A stretch of 64,000 nt of DNA from Thermodesulfobacteriota bacterium (lineage in GTDB: Bacteria; Desulfobacterota; DSM-4660; Desulfatiglandales; Desulfatiglandaceae): the NCBI GenBank assembly GCA_028278625.1, contig JANQDY010000229.1:1-64000 (forward strand). The letters are read 5' to 3'. Below are positions 36,350 to 44,491 of the stretch, in pieces. Under the pieces are notes generated by a model, which saw nothing but the letters and a program-made list of their open reading frames with translations, ran no database searches and was not told the origin of the DNA. The position numbers and the translations under genes are program-made. The stretch's first letter is position 1; every line of letters starts with the position of its first letter.

Positions 36350-37171
36350 ATGGAAAATGCTGCCGCTATTCGATTCGGTTTCTTTCTGGCCATTTTAGTG
36401 ATAATGGCCTTATGGGAGATCATCGCCCCCAGACGGGAAAGAACCGTCAGTAAACCGATCCGGTGGACATGGAACCTGGCCCTCACGGTAATGAACCCGG
36501 TTTTGGTACGCCTCCTATTTCCGGTGCTGGCGGTGGCCGTGGCCATAAAAGCCCAGGAGCAGGGATGGGGACTTCTCAATCTTTACCCCCTCCCCTATTT
36601 TTTGTCATTCATCGTCAGCATTGTTTTTCTCGATATGGTGGTCTATTTTCAGCATTTGATGTTCCATGCGGTGCCCCTTTTCTGGCGCCTTCACATGGTG
36701 CACCACGCAGATCTGGACTACGATGTAACCACCGGTCTTCGGTTCCACCCCATTGAAATCATCATCAGCATGCTCATTAAAATGTCCGCAGTGGCGGTGT
36801 TGGGTCCACCTGCTGGCGCAGTGGTCATCTTTGAGGTTGTTTTAAACGGCATGGCCATGTTTAATCACGGAAATGTGAGACTGCATAGGGGTCTTGATCG
36901 CGTGCTAAGGCTGTTGGTGGTCACCCCTGACATGCACCGTGTGCACCACTCCATCTATCCCAGGGAAACCAATAGCAATTTCGGATTTAACCTTTCTTGG
37001 TGGGACCGTATCTTCGGCACATACACCGCTCAACCCAAAGACGGGCATATCCATATGACCATCGGTCTAAGACAATTCAGAAAGCCGGCCGAAGTCACCC
37101 TGCCCCGGCTTTTGCTCATGCCTTTTACGGGCAAAAAAGGTAAATACGCCCTCGGCCGCCGGGGTACGTGA
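36350..37171 (+). CDS. sterol desaturase/fatty acid hydroxylase family membrane protein
   Basis: Integral membrane di-iron oxygenase family, 273 residues. Three or four hydrophobic segments surround the histidine clusters HLMFH, HMVHH and HRVHH plus a further NHGNVRLH, which together form the di-iron site. Family members hydroxylate or desaturate lipids with O2; the presence of an O2-using enzyme suggests at least microaerobic episodes or an alternative role. The AGGAGG is 12 bases before the ATG, a long spacer. The nearby sterol-type glycosyltransferase at 39210 is on the other strand. Confidence 0.88.
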   Translation: MENAAAIRFGFFLAILVIMALWEIIAPRRERTVSKPIRWTWNLALTVMNPVLVRLLFPVLAVAVAIKAQEQGWGLLNLYPLPYFLSFIVSIVFLDMVVYFQHLMFHAVPLFWRLHMVHHADLDYDVTTGLRFHPIEIIISMLIKMSAVAVLGPPAGAVVIFEVVLNGMAMFNHGNVRLHRGLDRVLRLLVVTPDMHRVHHSIYPRETNSNFGFNLSWWDRIFGTYTAQPKDGHIHMTIGLRQFRKPAEVTLPRLLLMPFTGKKGKYALGRRGT

Positions 37172-37184
37172 ATAGGGGTTTAAA

Positions 37185-38534
37185 ATGAAACAGCACATCT
37201 TGTCGGTCGATGTGGGAACGACTGCCATGAAAATGGGGATCTTTCAGGCAATGGACGGTTCTTTGAGACTGCTTCGGCACTTTTCAGAAGAGTACGGCAT
37301 CAACACATATAATGATGGGCTGTTCAGTGATATCGAACCGGAGAAATGGCAAAATGCTTTTCTAAAAGGGTGTGAGAATCTGGCAGATCTCATAAAAGAA
37401 GTGGATGTCATTGCATTATCCGGAACAACACCCGGTTTTACCGTAATGGACGCCGAAGGCAATGCGCTGCATCCTGCCATTCTGATGCTGGACCAGCGCT
37501 CCCGGCTTCAAGCCAACGAGATCATCCGTGTTGTGGGTTTGGACAAACTTTTGGCGGACACCGCCAATATGCCCGTGGCCGGCGGCTGTTCCCTTGCCAG
37601 CTTTTTGTGGATCAGGGATAATCTGCCGGATATCTGCCGGAAAACCGCCGTGATGGGCCATTCAAACACGTTCATGGGCAAATGGCTGGCAGGGAATTTC
37701 GCCATTGATCCATCATCCGCCTCGCTTACGGCACTTTACAATACGGTGCGAAATGATATGAGCTGGAATTCAGATATGTTAGACGCGTTTGGGATCTCTC
37801 GGGAAAGACTCCCAAGGGTGCTGCCCGCCTTTGAAAGCGTCGGCCGCCTGCGCCCGAAACTTGCGCTTCAGCTTGGACTAAGAAAGGAGCCGGCCGTCGT
37901 CATCGGTGGCAACGATGCTGTCTTGGCTGCCTACTCTCTCGGGATTCATGAACCGGGTGAGGTTATGAATGTGAACGGCACCTCTGAAATTACGCTGGTG
38001 TGCCTCCCCAGGTGTATTCCATCCAGAAATTACAATATCCGCTGCCATGTGATGCCCGGCCGCTGGCTAACCCTCTATGTCATGAATGCCTTGGGGGTGG
38101 CTTACGAGTGGTTCCGGAGTCTGTTCTGCCGTGAGCTGACGGTGGAAAGCTTCTATACGGACTTTATTGAAAGAACCGTCACCAAATGGTTGGAAAGGGA
38201 CTCCGGGGTGACCTATCTGCCCTTTCTGATGGGATCCCGCTATTCCCTGAATCCCCTTAAGGCGGAGTTTAGGGGAATGACCCAAGAAACAAGCCGCGAG
38301 GAATTGCTGGCGGCTCTCATCCGTGGGCTCTGCGAATACCAGAGAGAGCATCTAAAGGATATTGCCATTGAGGTCCCGCTGAAAAATGACATATTCATAA
38401 CCGGTGGTGCGGCAAACCGGGCCCTGATCCGTGCAAAATCCAAATGGATGCGAAACTGCAATTACATTTTTGAAGAGCAGTCTTCCATGAAAGGCGCTGC
38501 CATGCTTGGACTCAAATTTTTGCGGGATCAATGA
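37185..38534 (+). CDS. FGGY-family carbohydrate kinase
   Basis: Two-domain sugar kinase of 449 residues. The N-terminal ATPase phosphate loop DVGTTAMKMGIF and the C-terminal FITGGAANRALI and SSMKGAAMLGLKF segments are typical of xylulokinase and gluconokinase relatives. The sugar cannot be assigned. It is 13 bases after the hydroxylase gene and may be co-expressed with purine nucleoside phosphorylase, so a role in pentose salvage is possible but inferred. Confidence 0.88.
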   Translation: MKQHILSVDVGTTAMKMGIFQAMDGSLRLLRHFSEEYGINTYNDGLFSDIEPEKWQNAFLKGCENLADLIKEVDVIALSGTTPGFTVMDAEGNALHPAILMLDQRSRLQANEIIRVVGLDKLLADTANMPVAGGCSLASFLWIRDNLPDICRKTAVMGHSNTFMGKWLAGNFAIDPSSASLTALYNTVRNDMSWNSDMLDAFGISRERLPRVLPAFESVGRLRPKLALQLGLRKEPAVVIGGNDAVLAAYSLGIHEPGEVMNVNGTSEITLVCLPRCIPSRNYNIRCHVMPGRWLTLYVMNALGVAYEWFRSLFCRELTVESFYTDFIERTVTKWLERDSGVTYLPFLMGSRYSLNPLKAEFRGMTQETSREELLAALIRGLCEYQREHLKDIAIEVPLKNDIFITGGAANRALIRAKSKWMRNCNYIFEEQSSMKGAAMLGLKFLRDQ

Positions 38535-38585
38535 TTTTCATGTCGTCATTTTCCGGAATCGACTCTCCCGCTATTGGAGGGTCCA

Positions 38586-39074
38586 CTAGGCGTAAGGAAA
38601 CCCTTTCCAGAATTCCTTGTCTTTGTACTGCCAGTCCTTCTCAAATTTCTCGTCGTAGAGTTCAGCAAAGCGATCAATCCATCGCCACCATGTTGTCTTC
38701 CCTTCCCTTTCAGCCTCTAAAACATCATTCAGATACGTGACAATTTCAGGCATCCTGTCCTTGGGAACGTAAAGAGCGGCGCCTTCCCTATGGGACTTCA
38801 TGGTATCTTCCGGGGTAAAAGCGTGGGCCGTCAGCATGATGGCTGTCATCTTTTTCCGATTGGCGATTTTCAAAAGCGCATACCCGTTCACGCCCATAAT
38901 GTCCAAAATAACAATGTCAAAGTGTTTTGTCTCCAAGAGGTCTTTCGCGGATTCAAAGTCACCTGCCGTTGTGATTTTGGCAGTGGGCAGAAGCTCCTCA
39001 AGCGTCTCCAGAATATCCGGTTCGTCGTCCACGATCAGTATCCGTTTTCCTTTGATCAAGTCTTTCTTGCTCAC
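38586..39074 (-). CDS. stand-alone response regulator receiver
   Basis: A 162-residue protein with one receiver domain (about 8-125): acidic DDEPD, phospho-acceptor Asp in IVILDIMGVNG, Thr in IMLTAHA and Lys in YVPKDRM. The remaining 40 residues are aromatic and charged (TTWWRWIDRFAELY) and match no output domain known to me. It probably signals by protein contact. Translation starts at a GTG with AAGGAGGAG upstream. No histidine kinase is adjacent. Confidence 0.88.
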   Translation of the reverse strand: MSKKDLIKGKRILIVDDEPDILETLEELLPTAKITTAGDFESAKDLLETKHFDIVILDIMGVNGYALLKIANRKKMTAIMLTAHAFTPEDTMKSHREGAALYVPKDRMPEIVTYLNDVLEAEREGKTTWWRWIDRFAELYDEKFEKDWQYKDKEFWKGFPYA

Positions 39075-39209
39075 AATATCTCCTCCTTGGCATGCATTTA
39101 GAACAGCAAATCATAACCTATTTACTCATGAACCTCACCAGGATTCTCACCTCTTCTCCCCAAAATCTCATAAACCCCAAAAAGCGCCTCATTCCTTTAA
39201 TTCAGAGGC

Positions 39210-40490
39210 TCAGGACCAGGTTTTGGTGAAAGTATCTATGAACCGAACAGCGTTTTTCACGCCGTCTTCCGCACGAATTTTTTCACCTATTTGGGCGGCC
39301 CGTAGCCGCATATCACTGTCTGTCACGGTGATATGGACGGCAGCCGCAAGTTTTTGAGCGGTAAGGTTTTTCTGGGGCATGGGGTCCGGCCCCACTCCCA
39401 GGGCCTTCATGCGCGCTCCCCAGAAAGGTTGATCTCCGAAAAAGGGACAGACAATGGTCGGTTTTCCGGCACGAAGCCCGGCAGCGGTGGTACCGGCACC
39501 GCCATGATGTACCACGCTGGCCACCTTGGGCAGCAGCCAGTCATGGGGAACCTGCTCGATTCTCAAGATGGTATCGGGCAGATGAGATGTCACCATTCCG
39601 CCCCAGCCGCTGGCAACGATTCCCCTTTGGCCCGAAAGGCGAAGGGCCTCAAGGACCGTGGCGCCTGTTTTTGCGGGATCTTTGCCTGCGATGCTTCCAA
39701 ATCCCACGTAGACCGGTGGCGGGCCTTTGGAAAGGAAGCGTTTCAGCTCTTCCGAAGGTTCCCAGGGGTCGTCTTTCCGGTCGAGGAACCAGTAACCGGT
39801 AACCAGGGCATTGGGGGGCCAGTCCGCGGGTCGGGGAAGTACGTGGGGACTGTAAGAATAAAGCGCGGGTACTGGCTCGCCGTTACTGCGTGCCAGGGTG
39901 CCCGAAGTGACGCGGCGGGGAGGAAGCAGAAGGGTCTCCCTTCGCCAACGGTTGATCAGGCCCGAATACATGGCCGCTGCGTAACGCAAGAAGGCATAGC
40001 TGATCCGGTTGAACCAGCCACCCAGCTTCACCGTGGAAAAGAGGATACAGGGAAAGGCCCTTGTAGGTGTCATGAGTGGCAGGGGCAGGCTGATGATGAG
40101 GGGGATCCCGAGTCTTTCGGCAATGTCATAGCCTCCCACCGCCTTTGGGTGTTGGATAATAAGCTCCGAATCCTGGGAAGCTATCCATTCCTCTTCCAGC
40201 ATGCGTCGCATGATCGGCTTGAACTGCCCTTTGACTTTGATGGCCGTTTTGAGCCAACCGGATGCGCCGTCCGCGGATTCTATGACCTCATGGCCGTGAT
40301 TGCTCAGCAGGAACCGGACCATATCATCGTTCATAAAGCGGTATTCAAGATCGTGTTGGGTGACGAATTCCCTAAAACTCTCATGCGTACACACAGCTAC
40401 CTGATGACCGCTAATTTTCAACCCTTGGCCCAGGGCCACAAAGGGTTGCACATCGCCGCGAGATCCAGCCGTTATGATAGTGATGCGCAT
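39210..40490 (-). CDS. UDP-sugar glycosyltransferase, sterol glucosyltransferase-like (GT1)
   Basis: GT-B-fold transferase of 426 residues, related to Ugt51/macrolide-type glycosyltransferases. The N-terminal ITIITAGSRGDVQPFVALG and the donor-binding HHGGAGTTAAGLRAGKPTIV motif are both strong. Likely acceptors are hydrophobic (hopanoid, sterol, lipid or polyketide). It is divergently transcribed from a TetR gene, and a palindromic site lies between them, so it is probably regulated by that repressor. Confidence 0.9.
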   Translation of the reverse strand: MRITIITAGSRGDVQPFVALGQGLKISGHQVAVCTHESFREFVTQHDLEYRFMNDDMVRFLLSNHGHEVIESADGASGWLKTAIKVKGQFKPIMRRMLEEEWIASQDSELIIQHPKAVGGYDIAERLGIPLIISLPLPLMTPTRAFPCILFSTVKLGGWFNRISYAFLRYAAAMYSGLINRWRRETLLLPPRRVTSGTLARSNGEPVPALYSYSPHVLPRPADWPPNALVTGYWFLDRKDDPWEPSEELKRFLSKGPPPVYVGFGSIAGKDPAKTGATVLEALRLSGQRGIVASGWGGMVTSHLPDTILRIEQVPHDWLLPKVASVVHHGGAGTTAAGLRAGKPTIVCPFFGDQPFWGARMKALGVGPDPMPQKNLTAQKLAAAVHITVTDSDMRLRAAQIGEKIRAEDGVKNAVRFIDTFTKTWS

Positions 40491-40627
40491 GGGTGCCGAC
40501 CCTCGAATTCCATTTTGAGGTTATCCTCAAGCCTTCCCATTTCTTCACTCTGCCATTTTCAAAAGAGAGTGTAGGAAGAATGAGATAGTCGGGTCAAGAG
40601 AAATGAACCACCGCCATTCAAAACATG

Positions 40628-40657
40628 TTGACAATACGGAATCCACAAGGATATTAT
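40628..40657 (+). promoter_or_regulatory. sigma70 promoter of the tetR-type gene
   Basis: Perfect -35 TTGACA (40628-40633), 18-base spacer, -10 TATTAT (40652-40657). The last base of the -10 box is the first base of the operator-like palindrome. Confidence 0.7.
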
Positions 40658-40672
40658 TGGTTGGCCGTCCAG
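40657..40672. promoter_or_regulatory. operator-like palindrome, copy 1
   Basis: TTGGTTGGCCGTCCAG, fitting TTGGnnGGCCnnCCA(A/G). It covers the expected transcription start of the TetR gene and lies in the divergent region with the glycosyltransferase. A near-identical second copy lies at 41353, downstream of the TetR gene. Confidence 0.65.
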
Positions 40673-40715
40673 CTAATGATTTATGGCGTATCAAAACAGT
40701 TTTGGAGCCATCCTT

Positions 40716-41318
40716 ATGACACCCAATGATCCATCCAATGAAAAGACCGAAAGGATTCTAAAGGCCGTAAGAAGCATTCTGGCTCAAAACGGCTATGGTG
40801 GAACGACCATCGCTCTGGTGGCCAAAGAAGCCAAAGTGAGTCGAGGTCTTCTCCATTACTATTTCAAAAACAAAGAAGAGATGTTGGCGAGAGTCCTGAG
40901 GGCCAATATGGATCTGAGCGTCGCCTTGATCGGGAAGGTCTTTGATCAGACCCAAACCGCTAAGACCCTTTCAAAGCACCTCACCGAAACCCTTCGGCAT
41001 GTCATAAGGCAGGATCCGGATTTCTTCAATCTCTTCTTTGAAGGGGTTGCGGTGGCGCGGCAAAGTCCAGTTGTATTGGAGGAGTTGGAGTCCCTGTACG
41101 GAAGGTTCAGAAAGGCACTGGAAAAAGGTTTGAATGGCATGGCGACCAAAGGAAAGATCAATCCCTCATTGCCCATGGAAGGACTCGCTACGTTGATTAC
41201 GGGAATGCTCGATGGCATGGGACTTCAATTGGTGACCGAACCGGAACTGGCTGATGATCCGGTGGTCTGGGAAACGCTTGAACAAGGACTGTACCGTCTG
41301 CTGGAGGAATCAAAATGA
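40716..41318 (+). CDS. TetR-family transcriptional regulator
   Basis: A 200-residue repressor with an N-terminal helix-turn-helix (GYGGTTIALVAKEAKVSRGLLHYYFKNKEEML) and a helical ligand-binding C-terminal domain. I use the ATG at 40716, which has GGAG eight bases upstream; the in-frame ATG at 40683 lacks a Shine-Dalgarno and would sit on the promoter. Its own promoter and the region after its stop both contain the palindrome TTGGnnGGCCGTCCA, so it is probably autoregulated and controls the divergent glycosyltransferase and the downstream membrane protein. The ligand is unknown. Confidence 0.9.
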   Translation: MTPNDPSNEKTERILKAVRSILAQNGYGGTTIALVAKEAKVSRGLLHYYFKNKEEMLARVLRANMDLSVALIGKVFDQTQTAKTLSKHLTETLRHVIRQDPDFFNLFFEGVAVARQSPVVLEELESLYGRFRKALEKGLNGMATKGKINPSLPMEGLATLITGMLDGMGLQLVTEPELADDPVVWETLEQGLYRLLEESK

Positions 41319-41352
41319 GAAAACGTTTCCAATGGTTTTTTTTGAAAGGATA

Positions 41353-41368
41353 TTGGCTGGCCGTCCAA
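41353..41368. promoter_or_regulatory. operator-like palindrome, copy 2
   Basis: TTGGCTGGCCGTCCAA, a full TTGGnnGGCCnnCCAA palindrome, 59 bases before the start of the Cys-rich membrane protein. The flanking GGATATT also matches copy 1 (GGATATT-att). Confidence 0.65.
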
Positions 41369-41426
41369 CAAAAACGAGAGTTGTTTATTTGAAAGAATCA
41401 CCTGTTTTTGAAAAGGGAGGGAAGAA

Positions 41427-41897
41427 ATGAAAGATACCTTTCATGGGGTTTTGAGCCTATTCATGATCTTTGGTAGCGTGGTGGTTGGGTTTGTCGCCAT
41501 TGCGGCGCAATCTTCTATGAGCGCGTGGCTTTACGGGGCCGGTTGCGTCTTGTGTTTTGGGGTTATCGTGTTTTCATACTGTTCAAAATGCGCCTGCAAA
41601 GCCAAAGGGTGCCGACATCTGTTTCCGGGGAAACTTGCGGGTCTTCTTCCTAAAAGAGAACAGGGGAGATACTCCTTTTGGGACTATGTGGGCGTGATTT
41701 TGCCTCTCGGATTCATTTTCGCGTTTCCTCAAATGTGGCTACAGAAAGACGCTTTGTTGTGGGTGTTGTTTTGGATGCTTGCGGTAATGGCGCTTTTGGA
41801 AATCATCTTTTTCGTGTGCAAGGGATGCGCCAATTCCAACTGCACGCTACAAAACGTGAGAAACCGTTTCCCCAACTGCTCTTCCCCTTGCAAGTAG
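41427..41897 (+). CDS. Cys-rich four-helix membrane protein, unrecognised
   Basis: A 156-residue protein with about four hydrophobic segments (roughly residues 8-27, 33-50, 85-105 and 108-130). Two cysteine clusters sit between and after them: CSKCACKAKGC near 52-62 and CKGCANSNC near 131-139, with two more Cys at the end. The spacing suggests metal or Fe-S/disulfide chemistry on one face of the membrane. GGGAGG precedes the ATG. It lies behind the second operator copy, so it is probably in the TetR regulon. I do not recognise the family. Confidence 0.8.
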   Translation: MKDTFHGVLSLFMIFGSVVVGFVAIAAQSSMSAWLYGAGCVLCFGVIVFSYCSKCACKAKGCRHLFPGKLAGLLPKREQGRYSFWDYVGVILPLGFIFAFPQMWLQKDALLWVLFWMLAVMALLEIIFFVCKGCANSNCTLQNVRNRFPNCSSPCK

Positions 41898-41916
41898 ATT
41901 CCATGAGATCTGGACA

Positions 41917-43485
41917 TCACTGGGTGATCTGTACCTGGGCACCTGCTTGAATGGTGAATCCGGCTTCGATTTGAACCACCGGCGCTTTTATGATGACCCG
42001 TGCACCGCTCATGATGATCACGCCGGTGCCAATTGTAACGGATGATACGGCCGTGCATTCGCAATCGATTCCCGAGGGGAAGGTTACGTCTTTTAGCACT
42101 ACCGGATCGCCGGAACACCCGGGACAGGGAGAGGCCGCATATGACCACACATGGACAACCGCCCCATTGTCCGAACCAAGGCCCCTTTCGACCATGAACA
42201 CCCTTCGGCCGCCGTTGTCCACCGCAAGCCCGCCCACATCCTCACACACATTTTCCTGGCCATCCGGTTTCAGGTAGAAATTTTCAGGTTGCCAGGTAGC
42301 ATAGGGCAGAACACTCCACGGATCCCGGGTTCCTTGCGCCGCCTCGCCCAGTTGTGTTGTGTCATAGAAAATGACTTGCCGCTGATAGGGACCGCAGTGA
42401 TAGCCACGGCTCTCGCCGCAGAACAGATCACATTCCCCGGGCAGCGGGCTTGTGTTGCACCCTGAATCGTCCTCCGGATCGCCGCAATGATAACAATTGG
42501 TACTCCCTTTGTGCCCCAATATGAGAACAGCACTTTTGGTACCGTTCTCAACAAAGCCTGCACCATTCCAGACGTCACACATGCTGAAGCCCGGATAATC
42601 GCAGTCCACCGGGTCCCCGCCCACTCCGATATCCGGGCCGGCACACCCCGGATATTTTGTCCGGTAATAAAGCATGGGGATGGCATCCAGAAAGGCCTTA
42701 CTGTCGGGCGTGTCCGTCTGCCATGGCTTGAACGCGAACAGGGTGGGACCCTGAGACCCCCCTTCCGTGGTATTCTCCGGGTGGTCCCCAACCGGAGTTC
42801 CCCTGGCCCTGCCGGTCACCAGGGTTCTGCCGCGAAGGTAGAGATCCGCATACCATTGGGGTACGGAAAAAAGATAGTCTCCCATCTTTCTTCCGTGGTA
42901 GGGGGCCGTAGAGGGGCCCACGAAAAAGAGTCCCCGAGCACCGGAACCGTCAAACCCGCTGAACCAGACAGTGGGAAAGGTGTCATCGCCGAAGTCGCCT
43001 TCCGGATACCACGCATTTAAGGAACCGTAGATCTTATCGCTTTCCTGATTTCCCTGCCAGGGCACATACTGAATGCCCGACACAAAAACATAGTTGGTAT
43101 TGAGGCTCTGAATCAGCCCCCCGTCAAAGGGCGTCATGAAGCGGATAAAATTCGCGACAGGAAGGTTTTCCCAATTGGCTTCCGTCACGGGCGCGGGAAT
43201 GGTAACCTCTCCGTAATAGGCCTGGCACCCGGAAGGGCCTTCACAAGGATTTTCAGAAGCGTTTAGGAGGCCTTCAAATCCGGTCACCAGAAGCGAGCCC
43301 GCCCCACCCTCTCCCGCCGGATAATATGAAAGCCCCCGGGCCCCCCAGTTGAAACTCTCAGGAAGCCGGAAGGCCCCTTGGTAGACAAGATCGGAAGGTT
43401 GCAGACGTTGCGCAAACACGAGGCAGGGAGCCGCTAAGAAAAACCAGAAGAGCAGACAACAAACTGAATTCACATATCGTTTCAT
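41917..43485 (-). CDS. secreted Cys-rich protein with C-terminal beta-repeat tail, unrecognised
   Basis: A 522-residue exported protein: signal peptide MKRYVNSVCCLLFWFFLAAP ending near VFAQ, then a large Gly/aromatic-rich body with many cysteines (for example CYHCGDPEDDSGC and CDLFCGESRGYHC). The last 50 residues are repeated short strands (VTIGTGVIIMSGARVIIKAP, VVQIEAGFTIQAGAQVQI), like the 3-coathanger-type tails of cell-surface proteins. I start it at MKRYVNS (43485); the longer frame to 43512 adds a poor N-terminus. Possibly a disulfide-bonded surface or extracellular protein. It is convergent with the Cys-rich membrane protein. Confidence 0.8.
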   Translation of the reverse strand: MKRYVNSVCCLLFWFFLAAPCLVFAQRLQPSDLVYQGAFRLPESFNWGARGLSYYPAGEGGAGSLLVTGFEGLLNASENPCEGPSGCQAYYGEVTIPAPVTEANWENLPVANFIRFMTPFDGGLIQSLNTNYVFVSGIQYVPWQGNQESDKIYGSLNAWYPEGDFGDDTFPTVWFSGFDGSGARGLFFVGPSTAPYHGRKMGDYLFSVPQWYADLYLRGRTLVTGRARGTPVGDHPENTTEGGSQGPTLFAFKPWQTDTPDSKAFLDAIPMLYYRTKYPGCAGPDIGVGGDPVDCDYPGFSMCDVWNGAGFVENGTKSAVLILGHKGSTNCYHCGDPEDDSGCNTSPLPGECDLFCGESRGYHCGPYQRQVIFYDTTQLGEAAQGTRDPWSVLPYATWQPENFYLKPDGQENVCEDVGGLAVDNGGRRVFMVERGLGSDNGAVVHVWSYAASPCPGCSGDPVVLKDVTFPSGIDCECTAVSSVTIGTGVIIMSGARVIIKAPVVQIEAGFTIQAGAQVQITQ

Positions 43486-43652
43486 TCCACATCCCCTTCC
43501 CCAAAAAAACACTAGGCCACCCGCCCCTGACTGTCAACGCAAAAATGGCGCTATTTGAACCCCATATGGTCCAAAGGCGTCCGAATAGATGGTTTCCTCA
43601 CGTTCAGTTTCCGGCAGTACCGGGAGATTTTTCCTAGCGGGCCAAAAAAAGC

Positions 43653-43679
43653 TTGACACTAATCTATATCAGCTATACA
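43653..43679 (+). promoter_or_regulatory. promoter of the second tetR-type cluster
   Basis: TTGACA (43653-43658) with TATACA (43674-43679) at a 15-base spacing, slightly short; using ATACAT or TACATT gives 16-17 bases. Both overlap the 25-bp palindrome. Confidence 0.5.
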
Positions 43680-43683
43680 TTAG
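43659..43683. promoter_or_regulatory. 25-bp palindromic operator on the tetR promoter
   Basis: CTAAT-n-TATA-n5-TATA-n-ATTAG: the two arms match perfectly in 9 of 9 defined positions each side. It fills the space between the -35 and -10 boxes 50 bases before the TetR start, as expected for autorepression. Confidence 0.75.
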
Positions 43684-43735
43684 AAATCATATAATGGAAT
43701 TTATTTAATAGTTGTTATTTATTGAAGGGGTTGAC

Positions 43736-44491
43736 ATGAAAATCAGCGAAGAACAGAAACGGGAGAACCGGAAGAAAATCATCCGGGCCGCGGTGGATGC
43801 AATCACTAAAAAAGGGCTCAAGGGGGCGACCATGAAGATGATCGCTCGAAAGGCGGGATTGGGTGATGCCACCATTTACAACTATTTTCCCACAAAAGAA
43901 GCCATTCTTTATGCTTATTATGAGGAACAGCTGGATGAAACCGTCGAACGGTTGCGATCCATCCCGGATTTCAATGAATTCAGTCTCCAGGAACAACTTC
44001 AGGCTTTTTTCGAAACCCAGTTGGCGCTTTTTTTGCCGGATCGCGAATTCGTGGACACCAGCTTCAGAGGCATCACCTTTTCCCTCACCCACGATTACCA
44101 GAATCTGAAATCGATTCGAAACCGTTTTTTCAGAATTATTTCGGACATGTTTGAGGCGGCCATCGAAGTGGGTGAAATCCCGGATCTGGTTTTTCTGGAG
44201 TTGACCTATCATTTTTTCTGGGATTACTACGTGGGGCTTATTTTCTACTGGTTGAGAGACCGATCCAGCCGTTTTCAGGATACCACCGTTCTTTTGGACA
44301 AAAGCCTTGATTTGGCCATCACTTTTATCAAAGCCGGGGTCATCAACAAGGCCCTTGATGTGGCGTCCTTTCTCTTCAGGCATCATATCATCGACCGGCT
44401 TGACAGGCTAAAAGATAATGTGGAAGTGGTACACCGGGTGAAACGTCAGTTCATGGGTGATCGCGATGACGCAAAACATTCCCAAAAGTAA
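43736..44491 (+). CDS. TetR-family transcriptional regulator
   Basis: A 251-residue regulator with N-terminal helix-turn-helix (LKGATMKMIARKAGLGDATIYNYFPTKEAI) and a long helical C-terminal half. The ATG at 43736 has GAAGGGG upstream; the longer frame from 43712 adds eight residues without support. Its 3' end overlaps the ABC1-kinase gene by 35 bases, so the two are co-transcribed. The palindrome on its promoter is the natural candidate operator for the whole ABC1/UbiD cluster. Confidence 0.9.
   Translation: MKISEEQKRENRKKIIRAAVDAITKKGLKGATMKMIARKAGLGDATIYNYFPTKEAILYAYYEEQLDETVERLRSIPDFNEFSLQEQLQAFFETQLALFLPDREFVDTSFRGITFSLTHDYQNLKSIRNRFFRIISDMFEAAIEVGEIPDLVFLELTYHFFWDYYVGLIFYWLRDRSSRFQDTTVLLDKSLDLAITFIKAGVINKALDVASFLFRHHIIDRLDRLKDNVEVVHRVKRQFMGDRDDAKHSQK

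Noticed and set aside
39333..40574. Plus-strand open frame of 413 codons opposite the glycosyltransferase
   Set aside because: Antisense shadow of a gene with clear GT1 motifs; its predicted residues are low-complexity and basic.
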